The translations under genes and the position numbers were made by a program. Positions 32,589-41,418 of a stretch of DNA of 64,000 nt are shown piece after piece (the stretch's first letter is position 1; each line of letters begins with the position of its first letter). The DNA lies in NCBI RefSeq assembly GCF_018918005.1, contig NZ_JAHLPR010000005.1, positions 62,001 through 126,000 on the forward strand, in the 5' to 3' direction. The notes beneath the pieces are model-generated. The model was not told the origin of the DNA, searched no databases, and worked only from the letters and a program-made list of their open reading frames with translations. This DNA comes from Paenibacillus sp. MSJ-34 (lineage in GTDB: Bacteria > Bacillota > Bacilli > Paenibacillales > Paenibacillaceae).

Positions 32589-32711
32589 TTGCGGAACCGG
32601 TACAAAGAGATTATCGAAAAAGGCCAGCTCGAACTGGACCAAGCGAACAAGGAACGGGACGCGGCTTTGCAGGCGGAGAAGGATGCGTTGCCCCAAGATG
32701 AAGAGGGCTGA
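32589..32711 (+). pseudogene. C-terminal fragment of a charged coiled-coil protein
   Basis: Immediately after the broken gene, in another frame, the sequence reads RNRYKEIIEKGQLELDQ and onward to LPQDEEG then TGA at 32709-32711: a strongly charged, heptad-like tail with GC-rich codons, unlike the AT-rich DNA before it. No start codon or ribosome binding site. Looks like the surviving 3' end of a deleted gene. Confidence 0.4.
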
Positions 32712-32737
32712 CGTTCCGCAACGGAGCGGCGCCGGTT

Positions 32738-33439
32738 CTACAGGTTGAATCTGTAGCCGACGCCCCAAATCGTTTCAATATGCTGCGGCTTCGATGGGTT
32801 GCGCTCGATCTTCTCCCGCAGCCGGCTAATGTGAACCGTGACGGTCGCATTGTCGCCCATCGAATCCAGTCCCCATATGCGCTCGAACAGCTCGTCTTTG
32901 CGGAAGACCCGGTTCGGATGCGTCGCCAAATATAACAGCAAATCGTATTCCTTCGTAGTCAGAACGATTTCCTCATCCCTTACGAACACTTTGCGCGACA
33001 ACTTGTCGATGAGCAGTCCTTGCATGCGGATTTGATCTTTCGAATGCCCGGCATCGCCGCCATGGCCGCCGGTCAATCGCTCGAATCGGGCGAGATGGGC
33101 TTTGACCCGTGCGACCAATTCGCCAACGCTGAACGGTTTAATAATGTAATCGTCCGCTCCCAGACCCAAGCCCATAATTTTGTCGACTTCTTCTTTCTTG
33201 GCGGATACCATCAAAATCGGGATGTTCTTCGTTTCCCGAATCCGCCTGCAAATTTCGTAACCGTCGACGTTCGGCAGCATCAGGTCGAGCAGAATCAAGT
33301 CGTAATGTTCGCGGAGCGCCTTATCCAGCCCGACATCGCCGCTTCCGGCGATCTCGACCGCGAATCCGCTCGCTTCCAGATAGTCTTTCTGCACCTCGGC
33401 AATGACTTGCTCGTCTTCAATGATCAATATCGTTTTCAT
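32738..33439 (-). CDS. OmpR-family response regulator
   Basis: 233 aa. Receiver with Asp52 (LLDLMLPNVDG) and K in IKPFSV; C-terminal winged helix (VLTTKEYDLLLYLATHPNRV, TVTVHISRLREKIE, IETIWGVGYRF). The start MKTILIIEDE at 33439 is preferred over 33454; GGTGAAG lies upstream. It overlaps the kinase gene by 23 bp and is the last gene of a five-gene minus-strand operon (exported protein, ABC ATPase, permease, kinase, regulator). The 11-bp repeats at 37475-37503 before that operon are its likely site, which would make it autoregulatory. Confidence 0.93.
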   Translation of the reverse strand: MKTILIIEDEQVIAEVQKDYLEASGFAVEIAGSGDVGLDKALREHYDLILLDLMLPNVDGYEICRRIRETKNIPILMVSAKKEEVDKIMGLGLGADDYIIKPFSVGELVARVKAHLARFERLTGGHGGDAGHSKDQIRMQGLLIDKLSRKVFVRDEEIVLTTKEYDLLLYLATHPNRVFRKDELFERIWGLDSMGDNATVTVHISRLREKIERNPSKPQHIETIWGVGYRFNL

Positions 33440-34952
33440 ACGCTTCACCTTCACCTTCGCCTGAGCGCCCTTCCGATTTTTTCAAAGTAAACGCGATCCG
33501 CGTTCCCTGGCCCTCCGTACTGTCCGCCCACACTTTGCCGCCATGCTCCTCTACGATCTGCTTCACGATGGCCAATCCCAGGCCGCTGCCCCCTGTACTC
33601 GTATTGCGCGACGGGTCCGCCCGGTAGAAGCGCTCGAATATATAAGGCAACGATTGGACGCCGATGCCGCGCCCGTTATCCGCAATCGCGACCGTCACTT
33701 CCTCCCGCCCGTCCTGCAGCTCGAAGGTTACCGCGCCGTCTTGTTTATCCATATGCTTCAGGCTATTATCCACGATATTGGCGACGACCCTTCCCAGTTT
33801 CTCGCGGTCGGCAATCGCATATACGGGGCGGGCAAGGCGATCATACTTGAATATTACGCCCGCATTTTTCGGATTAAGGCGCAGTTCGTCCGCATAATCG
33901 TCCAGCATCGCATTGATGTCGACCTTTTCGAATAGAAACGGCAATCGTTTCAAATCCAGCTTGGAATACATCATTAATTCGTCGATTAACCGATCCATAT
34001 CCGACGTCTTCTTGTGAATCATATCGATATATTTCATCCGCTTCTCCGGCGTGTCGGCAATTCCGTCCCGCAGTCCTTCCACGCATCCGGTAATGGCGGT
34101 AATCGGCGTCTTAAGATCATGCGATATGTTCGAAACGAGTTCTTTCCGGTTCTCTTCGTATTGAAGCTGGATGCGGATCGATTCCCGCAGGCGCAGCCTC
34201 ATTTCCTCGAAGGTCTGGCTTAATTCGCCGAGTTCGTCCTTCCTCCCCATCTTCAGTTCATGATCGAGATCGCCTTCCTTAATATGTTCCGCCGCTTTTT
34301 TCAGTTCGTTCAACGGCCGAATGATGCTGCGCGACACCAGATACGTTAACAGTCCGTTCGTCAGCCCGAGGACGACCAGCAAGAAAAGAAACAACAGCGG
34401 AAAGAACGATTGGGAGAATGCGGCATACTTGCCCGTATTTTCGAAAAAATAGACGGCTCCTTTGCTTTGGTCCGAATAGGTTGCTTGATATGCACTCACC
34501 GAATAGGAGTTGCCGTTCATTTCAAATTTATGATGTCCGTATCGCTTGCCGTACCCCCCGGATTCCAGCATGAAATCACTGATTCGCTCATACAGGTCGG
34601 GGGTGTCGATCATAGAGGATGCGTAGATCAGCCGATGGTCCTTTTCCACGGCAAACCCCGACTTCACTTGGCGCATTTCTTCATCCGCCTTGCGCAAAAA
34701 GTCGTCGTCCGTTAACAAATCCGGGTTGTACCGGCTTACCAAGCCGAGCCCCTCCGACCATTGGTTCAATTGCATCATGCCGTTCGCAAACTCTTGCAGC
34801 CTTCTTCCTTCGCGGATGGAAGATAGGCGATCATTGCCCATAAGATCTCTGAAGAACAAAGCGAACAGCAAAATGGAAGTCGACATAAACACGACAATGG
34901 GAATGATGATCATGGCAATATAAGACAACAGCAGCTTCGTGCGAATGGACAT
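33417..34952 (-). CDS. Sensor histidine kinase
   Basis: 511 aa. Membrane helices about 10-32 and 183-207 flank a roughly 150-aa extracellular sensor region; HAMP about 207-257; HisKA with SNISHDLKTPITAI (His278); HATPase with NIVDNSLKHM, IADNGRGIG and GGSGLGLAIVKQI. The large external domain contrasts with the intramembrane-type kinase at 12943. The acidic tail (GEGEGEAYENDIDH) overlaps the regulator start. Partner of the regulator at 32738; the exported protein encoded first in the operon could interact with its sensor region (inference). Confidence 0.93.
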   Translation of the reverse strand: MSIRTKLLLSYIAMIIIPIVVFMSTSILLFALFFRDLMGNDRLSSIREGRRLQEFANGMMQLNQWSEGLGLVSRYNPDLLTDDDFLRKADEEMRQVKSGFAVEKDHRLIYASSMIDTPDLYERISDFMLESGGYGKRYGHHKFEMNGNSYSVSAYQATYSDQSKGAVYFFENTGKYAAFSQSFFPLLFLFLLVVLGLTNGLLTYLVSRSIIRPLNELKKAAEHIKEGDLDHELKMGRKDELGELSQTFEEMRLRLRESIRIQLQYEENRKELVSNISHDLKTPITAITGCVEGLRDGIADTPEKRMKYIDMIHKKTSDMDRLIDELMMYSKLDLKRLPFLFEKVDINAMLDDYADELRLNPKNAGVIFKYDRLARPVYAIADREKLGRVVANIVDNSLKHMDKQDGAVTFELQDGREEVTVAIADNGRGIGVQSLPYIFERFYRADPSRNTSTGGSGLGLAIVKQIVEEHGGKVWADSTEGQGTRIAFTLKKSEGRSGEGEGEAYENDIDH

Positions 34953-34979
34953 CTCGATTCTCCTTCGAGGCAGTTAAGG

Positions 34980-35729
34980 TCAATATTGTCTTTTCTCGAA
35001 CAGATACCAACCTGCCATATAGGTTATTATACTAGCCGACAGTAAAAATGCGAATATATGGAACAATGTGCCGAAAGGCGTTCCGCTTCCCAACCATAAC
35101 CGGTGCCAATCCGTGAAAGAGAAGATTGACCAGTCTGCGATTTGCGGATAAAAGAAAGGAAGCAGCTTGGCGGCAATATAGAGAATGATGCATAGGACGA
35201 GCGCGCTGGAACTGCTTCGGAACCATTGAGCGATGAAAATGGCGAACATCGCAATGGCGGCCATCGCGACGAAAGCGGCGGCGTATGCGATGATGCTGTT
35301 TCCAAGCCGGTCCGCTTGGAAGCCCCCGTTCATCAGAAAGCCGGACAAGGTGGATGCGATCCATATGACAGCGAGCAGAACGGCCAAATACATCCCGATG
35401 GCAAGCGCTTTGGATGCGAAAGCCTTCGACCGGGCGATTGGGCGCGTCAACAATTGCTTCATCGTGCGGGCGTCGATTTCCCCGGCAAAGATGTCGGCCG
35501 CAGTCATAAACAGAAACAGCGGCAGCAGCGCGGAAGTGAATACGCCGAGCATAAGGAGCGTGAAATCCGTGCCGCCGCCAAGCAAGACGCCGGTATTGCT
35601 CCGCATATTGCCAAGGAATATCGCCGCCGCTGCGGGAACAAGGACGGTCAGGGCGAGAATCCATTTCGTTTTTCTTTGGCGCAGCAGTTTCTCCGCTTCA
35701 TTGAGCATGTTTGCGTATAAACTATGCAT
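34980..35729 (-). CDS. ABC-2 type transporter permease
   Basis: 249 aa with six hydrophobic segments: first at about 18-36, then blocks around 52-74, 105-128, 145-168, 175-195 and 220-242. The cytoplasmic loop EIDARTMKQLLTRPIARSKA after helix 2 is the ABC-2 family hallmark. ATG 35729 has AGGGGAG upstream; the GTG at 35738 abuts it. The start overlaps the ATPase gene by 8 bp. With that ATPase it forms a NatA/B- or BcrAB-like exporter; substrate unknown. Confidence 0.88.
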   Translation of the reverse strand: MHSLYANMLNEAEKLLRQRKTKWILALTVLVPAAAAIFLGNMRSNTGVLLGGGTDFTLLMLGVFTSALLPLFLFMTAADIFAGEIDARTMKQLLTRPIARSKAFASKALAIGMYLAVLLAVIWIASTLSGFLMNGGFQADRLGNSIIAYAAAFVAMAAIAMFAIFIAQWFRSSSSALVLCIILYIAAKLLPFFYPQIADWSIFSFTDWHRLWLGSGTPFGTLFHIFAFLLSASIITYMAGWYLFEKRQY

Positions 35730-36462
35730 GGGCAGCACTCCCCTTAGCTTGTTGGATTTCCGAGAGATAGAGCTGCTCGAGGGAAGTTTGGCCTTCCCCC
35801 GTCAGTTCCTCCATCGTGCCTTGCCGGATCAGGGAGCCGCCGTATAGAATGCCGATCCGGTTGCATTGCCGCTCCATCTCTTGGATTAAGTGGCTCGAGA
35901 TGAGAAAGGCGATGCCTTTCTCCCGGGCAAGACGCCATACCAAGTTGCGAAACTCGACCCGTCCTTCGATATCCAGTCCGTTCGTAGGTTCGTCCAGGAT
36001 CACGAGCTCCGGTTCGGAGAGAAGCGCAAGCGCGATCGCGAGCTTTTGTTTCATCCCGAGCGAGTAATTGCGAACTTTCTCATGCGCATAAGGGGTCAAG
36101 CCGACGCATTCCAGCGTTTCCGCGATGCGCCCCGCCGGCAAATCGGGATAAAATCGGGCGGCCATTCTCATCTGATCGTAAGCGCTCATATATTCATAGG
36201 CGTCCGCCGTTTCAATGAGACAACCGACACGTTTCATCGCTTGTTCGAACCGTTCCGCAACCGGGTGACCGAATAACCGGACGTTCCCGCGATCGGGCGC
36301 GCATAATCCGGTGATCAATTTCAAAAGCGTCGTTTTCCCCGCTCCGTTCGGACCGAACAGCCCGAATATATCCCCTCTGTACACGGTTATGCTAATATCC
36401 CGTATGCCGCGCCCGTTTCGATGCAGTTTGGCTGCTTGTTCCACTTCTATAATCGGCTCCAT
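35722..36462 (-). CDS. ABC transporter ATP-binding protein
   Basis: 246 aa. Walker A GPNGAGKTT, Q-loop region, signature YSLGMKQKLAIA (a BcrA/NatA-like variant of LSGGQ), Walker B LVILDEPTNGLD and H-loop ISSHL. Partner of the ABC-2 permease downstream. About 30 bp after the exported-protein gene, so co-transcribed. Such pairs next to two-component systems often mediate resistance to cell-envelope-active peptides (family knowledge; not shown here). Confidence 0.93.
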   Translation of the reverse strand: MEPIIEVEQAAKLHRNGRGIRDISITVYRGDIFGLFGPNGAGKTTLLKLITGLCAPDRGNVRLFGHPVAERFEQAMKRVGCLIETADAYEYMSAYDQMRMAARFYPDLPAGRIAETLECVGLTPYAHEKVRNYSLGMKQKLAIALALLSEPELVILDEPTNGLDIEGRVEFRNLVWRLAREKGIAFLISSHLIQEMERQCNRIGILYGGSLIRQGTMEELTGEGQTSLEQLYLSEIQQAKGSAAHA

Positions 36463-36493
36463 TATGCCACTCCCTTTCCGGCTTTATGCCATG

Positions 36494-37408
36494 TTACGAA
36501 CGGCGCCAGGAATGCTTCGCCAATTCGGGCTTGATCGTTTCCACGTTCTTGCCGTTCAAATCGACCGTGTCCGGAACGGTCCGGTTCAGTGCCGATAAAC
36601 CGGCGTTCAGCGTGACGGCGATCTCATGCTCCGCTCCTCCCGCGTCCTTGCCTGTAACGACGACGGTTGCGGTTTGACGCTCAATATAATTATCCTTATC
36701 GATTACGGCATCCAAATGTATGGACTGTACTTGAATCGCGTCTGTCAGCTTGGGAAGATCGACGCGGAAATCGGGCGATGCCTCCGCGGATTCCGGTTGG
36801 TTATGCCAAGGGCCGAAATCTCCGGGATGAGAGCCTCCTGCATGCTTCAACATCAACGCACCGATCGCATTGACCGCGGCGGGAATCTGGCTTCCGTCCA
36901 GATGCAGCGAGACCAGCTTGCCGCCGTCCCTGCTGGCTTCCATCGTGACTTGATTCCGCAATTGCCCCATCAAGGCGTCGAGCACATGTTCCATATCGCT
37001 TTCTGCAAACGGCTTATCGCCGCGGTCGCGATGTTTCCGCTCTTTGCCGTCGTCTTCGATGACGCGGTATAGATCGCTATCGCCGGTTTTTACGATCGTT
37101 TTGTCCTTTTCGCGATAAGTACTGATTGCAATATCCTCTGTTCCCGCATTCACGCGCACGTCCGCGCTCGCGGCCTCTTGCTGGCGGCTTGCTTTGACGG
37201 ACGACTCGATATTCAATACGTTCGTACCGTTGTCCGCTACCGATACGCTAACGTCGGCGGTAACGCTGGCGATCGAGTGCATGTTCTTAACCGCCGATTT
37301 ATAAGCCTCGTAACCTGAACCGCTCGCCTTCACGGACAAGCCGCTTTGAACCAGCAGCAACGCTCCTATTCCGACGCCCGCCGCCATCACTAACCATTTT
37401 TTTTGCAT
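36494..37408 (-). CDS. Exported protein of unknown function, first gene of ABC/two-component operon
   Basis: 304 aa. Signal sequence about 1-28 (KKWLVMAAGVGIGALLLVQSGLSV is hydrophobic; cleavage near KASGS). The body alternates strands typical of LolA/DUF-type lipid- or carrier-like folds (SVTADVSVSVADNGTNVLNI, TVVVTGKDAGGAEHEIAV) but I cannot name the family. Many charged residues (DDGKERKHRDRGDKPFAESD). ATG 37408 has GGAGGGA upstream; TTG 37423 is less likely. It lies directly after the 11-bp repeat site, so it would be the most strongly induced gene. Confidence 0.75.
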   Translation of the reverse strand: MQKKWLVMAAGVGIGALLLVQSGLSVKASGSGYEAYKSAVKNMHSIASVTADVSVSVADNGTNVLNIESSVKASRQQEAASADVRVNAGTEDIAISTYREKDKTIVKTGDSDLYRVIEDDGKERKHRDRGDKPFAESDMEHVLDALMGQLRNQVTMEASRDGGKLVSLHLDGSQIPAAVNAIGALMLKHAGGSHPGDFGPWHNQPESAEASPDFRVDLPKLTDAIQVQSIHLDAVIDKDNYIERQTATVVVTGKDAGGAEHEIAVTLNAGLSALNRTVPDTVDLNGKNVETIKPELAKHSWRRS

Positions 37409-37474
37409 ATTGATTCCCTCCAATCGGTTGTTCGCCGGATGATTCCGGCTTCATATTTGATGATACCCGGCGGC

Positions 37475-37503
37475 TCTAAACCCCCTATAAACGAAATCTA
37501 AAC
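37475..37503 (-). promoter_or_regulatory. GTTTAGA repeats at exact 11-bp phasing (OmpR-type site)
   Basis: Read on the minus strand: GTTTAGA, GTTTATA, GTTTAGA, occupying 37497-37503, 37486-37492 and 37475-37481 on the plus coordinate, each start 11 bp apart. They lie about 70 bp upstream of the exported-protein gene; TATCAT further downstream is a possible -10. Probable target of the regulator at 32738. Confidence 0.7.
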
Positions 37504-37542
37504 AAAGTATAAAATCGGAATCGACCGATGTTTTCGCCGAAA

Positions 37543-37590
37543 AACAAAAAAGAGCATCCCGCGGATATCGATTTTCGCGGAAGCTCTTTG
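37543..37590 (-). terminator. Terminator of the DUF7010-like gene
   Basis: On the minus strand, AGAGC and CCGCG arms pair across an AT loop and the right arm ends GCTCTTTTTTG. Lies 13 bp after the stop of the membrane protein gene at 37603. Confidence 0.8.
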
Positions 37591-37602
37591 GAAAAAGATT
37601 GA

Positions 37603-38181
37603 TTAAACAGATTTATTCACCGGATTGGAACGGATATAAGAGCCGGTTTCGGCAACAAGACCGATTACGGTGATGAGATAAACGAGCGTTAAGCCGAACG
37701 GAACAACCAGAAACGCTTGGTCCATGAAGATGTACCCGCCGATGAAGGCGACGAGGACGGTAGCGATTGTTTGAAATAGATAGGTTTTACTTTTGTAAAG
37801 CCATACATACGGCAGAAAATGGGCTCCGCTCATCATGCCGATCGACATCGGAATCCATTCCGGATGTTCGATATAAATGACAACCCAAATCGGAATGAAA
37901 AAGAGTTGAATGCCGCCGATCAAACCGCCGATGACACCGAGAGGATTCGACGACATGATATTGGCCTTCAACAGTTTTCCAAGCAAAGTGCCCAGCGGGA
38001 AAATGCTTCCCATGCCGATCACGGAGATAAGCGCCGTCAGCTTCTGCTCCAGAAAGAGTCCAAGCAAGCCCATCACAAACCAATATAACGCGCCTATGAT
38101 GAAAAGCGGATACGCTTTTTTGGCCGTTCGGATCAATTCGTCCTTGAGCTGATCCAAATTCATGCTTTGATATGAGTTCAT
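37603..38181 (-). CDS. DUF7010-like membrane protein
   Basis: 192 aa. Polar N terminus (SYQSMNLDQLKDELIRTAKK) then six hydrophobic segments, in pairs (about 25-58, 80-102, 112-125, 133-180). GWxLGxK-like ordering with SGAHFLPYVWLYKSKTYLF near residue 120 fits the group now called DUF7010, from memory. No transporter signature. Start ATG 38181 has GGGGGCG upstream; the 38196 start adds five residues. Monocistronic; function unknown. Confidence 0.65.
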   Translation of the reverse strand: MNSYQSMNLDQLKDELIRTAKKAYPLFIIGALYWFVMGLLGLFLEQKLTALISVIGMGSIFPLGTLLGKLLKANIMSSNPLGVIGGLIGGIQLFFIPIWVVIYIEHPEWIPMSIGMMSGAHFLPYVWLYKSKTYLFQTIATVLVAFIGGYIFMDQAFLVVPFGLTLVYLITVIGLVAETGSYIRSNPVNKSV

Positions 38182-38237
38182 CTTATACGCCCCCATTAAC
38201 TATGGAATATTTCGCTTATTATACTATATCTGACGCG

Positions 38238-38915
38238 TTATTGCGGGCGCAGCATATTGAACAGCAGGGATACATCATTGGCTGAGCCTACGGTAATGAC
38301 CGTTTTGTGCGCCGGTTCGGCGAAGCGTTTCACCGAGTCCGCTTGGTCCAGAGTTGTGACGATGACGTCCGTGTTGCGCACCGCATCGTGCAGCATTTCC
38401 TCGGGCGACGAGATGTCAATCGTTTGAATGTCCGCGTCGGTCGTCCGTTTAATTTCGTCCAGGTAGAAGAAGCAGGAACTCGATTTGCATTCGAAGAATA
38501 GATAGCGTTTCTTCTTCTTCAGCGGTTGGCCGAAGAGCTGCATGTAGGCGAAACCGGACAACAGCACATTCTCGGTAGGATACCCTGCCTCGTAAGCCTC
38601 TTTAATCATTTTCTCCACGAACCCGAAATATGGATTGTTTCGTTTAAATTGCTCGATCTTGGCTTGATCGGCAACCTGAGTCCCCCGTCCCTTCTGAATC
38701 GTCAGGAGGCCTTCCTCTTTTAATTGAGAGTACACCCATTGGATCGTATTGCGATTAATGGAAAGCCGATCTGCGAGCTGATTGGTGGAAGGCAGCGTAT
38801 CCCCCGGTTTCAGCAAGTCTTTCCCTATTAACCATTTGATTTGCTCCTTCATTTGCACATTGATCGGCAAGGGGGAGCGGGAATCGATTGTAAATAGCAA
38901 GTCTGAATGTTCCAT
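38238..38915 (-). CDS. GntR-family transcriptional regulator with unusual C-terminal domain
   Basis: 225 aa. GntR winged helix at about 12-80: PLPINVQMKEQIKWLIGKDL, GDTLPSTNQLADRLSINRNT and TIQKGRGTQVADQ, with the YtrA/HutC-like opening. The C-terminal 130 residues (YLFFECKSSSCFFYLDEIKR, VIVTTLDQADSVKRF) are not a UTRA or FCD domain that I recognise. Divergent from the thioredoxin/thioredoxin reductase operon. AGTTAACT palindrome at 38937-38944 and TTAAGCTTAA near 38960 lie in its own leader and are candidate operators. Confidence 0.85.
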   Translation of the reverse strand: MEHSDLLFTIDSRSPLPINVQMKEQIKWLIGKDLLKPGDTLPSTNQLADRLSINRNTIQWVYSQLKEEGLLTIQKGRGTQVADQAKIEQFKRNNPYFGFVEKMIKEAYEAGYPTENVLLSGFAYMQLFGQPLKKKKRYLFFECKSSSCFFYLDEIKRTTDADIQTIDISSPEEMLHDAVRNTDVIVTTLDQADSVKRFAEPAHKTVITVGSANDVSLLFNMLRPQ

Positions 38916-39063
38916 TGCAGGGCACCCAACCTTCTCAGTTAACTAGTAATCCAGATATGTTAAGCTTAAACAATGAACCGCGAAAAATCAAGGAGCACGA
39001 AGGAAGGATGACAAAACGGAGCATAAATATTGCATAGATGCCGCAATACCGTGATAGATGGAG

Positions 39064-39092
39064 TTGACAATTCCGGCAAAAAGGAATATTAT
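39064..39092 (+). promoter_or_regulatory. Sigma-A promoter of trxA-trxB
   Basis: TTGACA (39064-39069), 17-bp spacer, TATTAT (39087-39092). The spacer holds the imperfect inverted repeat ATTCC/GGAAT, a possible operator. Confidence 0.72.
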
Positions 39093-39156
39093 AAATAACA
39101 AGTTAACCAAACAACTATGTAATTGTACAATAAACAAAAATAGGGAGGAAAGAAAC

Positions 39157-39477
39157 ATGTCTGTTACAGCATTAACGAAAGATTCGTTTCAAGAGCAAAT
39201 TCAAAACGGAGTGACGCTTGTCGATTTCTGGGCGGCTTGGTGCGGTCCTTGCAAAGTTCAAATGCCGATCGTCGAGCAACTGTCGGAAGAAATGAAAGGA
39301 ACGGCCTCGTTCGCGAAAGTGAATGTCGACGAAGAGTTTGAAATCGCGTCCCGCTTCGGGATTACGGGCATTCCTACGATGATTCTGTTTAAAGACGGGC
39401 AAGCCGTGGACAAAATGGTTGGATTAACGCCGGCGCGCGCCATTCAAGCGAAAATATTAGAACACGCTAGCAACTAA
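39157..39477 (+). CDS. Thioredoxin
   Basis: 106 aa. Thioredoxin fold with redox centre WCGPC (residues 28-32) and cis-Pro block GITGIPTMILFKDG. Reduces protein disulfides using electrons from thioredoxin reductase, encoded 63 bp downstream. ATG 39157 has GGGAGG at 39143-39148. Because it is co-transcribed with a TrxB paralogue it may be a second, stress-specific thioredoxin rather than the sole housekeeping copy (inference). Confidence 0.95.
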   Translation: MSVTALTKDSFQEQIQNGVTLVDFWAAWCGPCKVQMPIVEQLSEEMKGTASFAKVNVDEEFEIASRFGITGIPTMILFKDGQAVDKMVGLTPARAIQAKILEHASN

Positions 39478-39540
39478 CGGAGCGGAAACAACGGGGCTGG
39501 AACTTCGGAATGCAAAGATGAACGGATGGAGGGAAACGAA

Positions 39541-40485
39541 ATGTATACATCGATCGTAATCGGAACCGGGCCGAGCGGATTGACGGCGGCCATTTATTTG
39601 GCGCGGGCGGGCTTGAACCCGCTCGTGATCGAAGGGCCGGAGCCGGGAGGGCAACTGACGACGACGACGGAGGTGGAGAACTTCCCCGGCTTCCCCGAAG
39701 GCGTCATGGGACCGGAACTGATGGACAATATGCGCAAGCAAGCGGAACGCTTCGGCGCGGAATTCCGCAGGGGCTGGGTCAACGAAGTCGATACGTCGCA
39801 AAGGCCTTTTAAACTGCAAGTGGAGGGCATCGGTGAATTATCGGCGGAGACGCTGATTATATCTACCGGAGCTTCCGCCAAGCTGCTCGGGATTCCCGGC
39901 GAGAAGGAAAGCATGGGCCGCGGCGTCAGCACATGCGCGACATGCGACGGCTTCTTCTTCCGCGGGAAGAAAATTATCGTTGTCGGCGGCGGCGATTCCG
40001 CGATGGAGGAAGCGAATTTCTTGACGCGTTTCGCGACGGAAGTTCGTCTGGTGCATCGCCGCGAGGAACTGCGCGCCTCGAAAATTATGCAGGATCGCGC
40101 GCGCGCGAACGAGAAAATCGCTTGGAGCTTGAACAGAACGCCGCTCGAGGTCGTTTCCGGAGATAACGGCGTGCAAGGATTGAAAGTGCGCAACAACGAG
40201 ACCGGCGCCGAGGAAGTGATCGAAGCGGACGGCATCTTCGTCGCGATCGGGCATACGCCGAACACCGGCTTCCTGAACGGCCAGCTCGATACCGACGATC
40301 TCGGCTACTTGCTCGTACGTCCCGGCACGACCGAGACGAACATTCCCGGCGTATTCGCTTGCGGAGACGTGCAAGACCATCAATACCGACAGGCGATTAC
40401 GGCAGCCGGCAGCGGGTGCATGGCCGCGCTCGATTGCGAGAGATTTCTTGAATCCAATCCGCTGCAAGAAGCGGTTCATTCTTGA
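39541..40485 (+). CDS. trxB: Thioredoxin-disulfide reductase
   Basis: 314 aa NADPH-dependent flavoenzyme. FAD site IGTGPSGLTAAIYLARAG, redox CATCDG (two cysteines in CxxC), NADPH-site GGGDSAMEEANFL and the C-terminal FAD block GVFACGDVQDHQYRQAIT. All are canonical. ATG 39541 follows GGAGGG at 39528-39533. Co-transcribed with thioredoxin from the promoter at 39064 and ended by the terminator at 40511. Confidence 0.95.
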   Translation: MYTSIVIGTGPSGLTAAIYLARAGLNPLVIEGPEPGGQLTTTTEVENFPGFPEGVMGPELMDNMRKQAERFGAEFRRGWVNEVDTSQRPFKLQVEGIGELSAETLIISTGASAKLLGIPGEKESMGRGVSTCATCDGFFFRGKKIIVVGGGDSAMEEANFLTRFATEVRLVHRREELRASKIMQDRARANEKIAWSLNRTPLEVVSGDNGVQGLKVRNNETGAEEVIEADGIFVAIGHTPNTGFLNGQLDTDDLGYLLVRPGTTETNIPGVFACGDVQDHQYRQAITAAGSGCMAALDCERFLESNPLQEAVHS

Positions 40486-40510
40486 TCACATGGACATAGA
40501 ACGGTGCCCC

Positions 40511-40553
40511 AAGCCCGGTACAGCCTTTCCAACGGCTGATACCGGGCTTTTGC
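40511..40553 (+). terminator. Terminator of trxA-trxB
   Basis: AAGCCCGGTA...TACCGGGCTT outer stem with an inner CAGCC/GGCTG stem, then TTTGCT. Confidence 0.93.
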
Positions 40554-40715
40554 TCGTGGGGCCGTTTGCTGATGCGGAGGCGAACGGGTTCATTTTTTAC
40601 TAATTAAGGCACATTTTGTTGCTATCCGCACAAGTTTTTTATAAAGTCAGTATTGAGCGGTTTATTTATGTTACGCCAAAGCTGCTGCGATGGAGTGTGG
40701 AAAGGTTGAGACAGG

Positions 40716-41417
40716 GTGCATAATAAAATTTTACTGGTGGAAGACGACCGGGATATCGTGGACATGGTGCGGCAATATTTAACGAAAGAGGGCTTTGACG
40801 TCACGGCGGTATACGACGGCGAAGAAGGGATGGAAGCGTTCCGGAAGGAACGTTTCGATTTGCTGCTGGTCGATATTATGATGCCTAGACTGGATGGGAT
40901 CGAATTGGTCAAGATCGTCCGGGAGACAAGCGCGGTGCCGATTCTAATCATGTCGGCCAAGGACAGCGATATCGATAAGGCGCTCGGACTGGGCTTCGGG
41001 GCCGACGATTACATCGCCAAGCCGTTTTCCATGATCGAGATTTCCGCAAGGATTAAGGCCGCGATCAGGCGAGCGACGAAATACGCGGCCGACGCGCTGC
41101 CGACGAAACCGGATCGGATCGTGACCGTCGGCGGTTTAACGATCGATTTGGATAATTTCTCGGTCGCCAAAAACGATAAGGAACTCAAATTAACCTCGAA
41201 AGAATTCGATATCTTGAAATTATTCGTCACCAACCCGAACCGGGTGTTCACGAAAGCGCAAATTTACGGTTTTGTATGGAACGATGAATATTACGGCGAT
41301 GAAAATGTCATTAATGTACATATGAGAAGGTTGCGCGAGAAAATCGAAGATGAGCCGTCCAGCCCGAAATACATTAAGACGCTATGGGGTATCGGCTATA
41401 AATGGGAAGGCGGTTAA
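40716..41417 (+). CDS. OmpR-family response regulator
   Basis: 233 aa. Receiver with Asp53 (LVDIMMPRLDG) and K in AKPFSM; winged helix with KLTSKEFDILKLFVTNPNRV, NVINVHMRRLREKIE and IKTLWGIGYKWEG. Start is GTG 40716, weakly served by AAAGG. One base separates its stop from the kinase ATG. The TAAGAA repeats at 43342-43369, upstream of the ABC genes, are its probable target; none were found upstream of itself. Confidence 0.92.
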   Translation: MHNKILLVEDDRDIVDMVRQYLTKEGFDVTAVYDGEEGMEAFRKERFDLLLVDIMMPRLDGIELVKIVRETSAVPILIMSAKDSDIDKALGLGFGADDYIAKPFSMIEISARIKAAIRRATKYAADALPTKPDRIVTVGGLTIDLDNFSVAKNDKELKLTSKEFDILKLFVTNPNRVFTKAQIYGFVWNDEYYGDENVINVHMRRLREKIEDEPSSPKYIKTLWGIGYKWEGG

Positions 41418-41418
41418 T

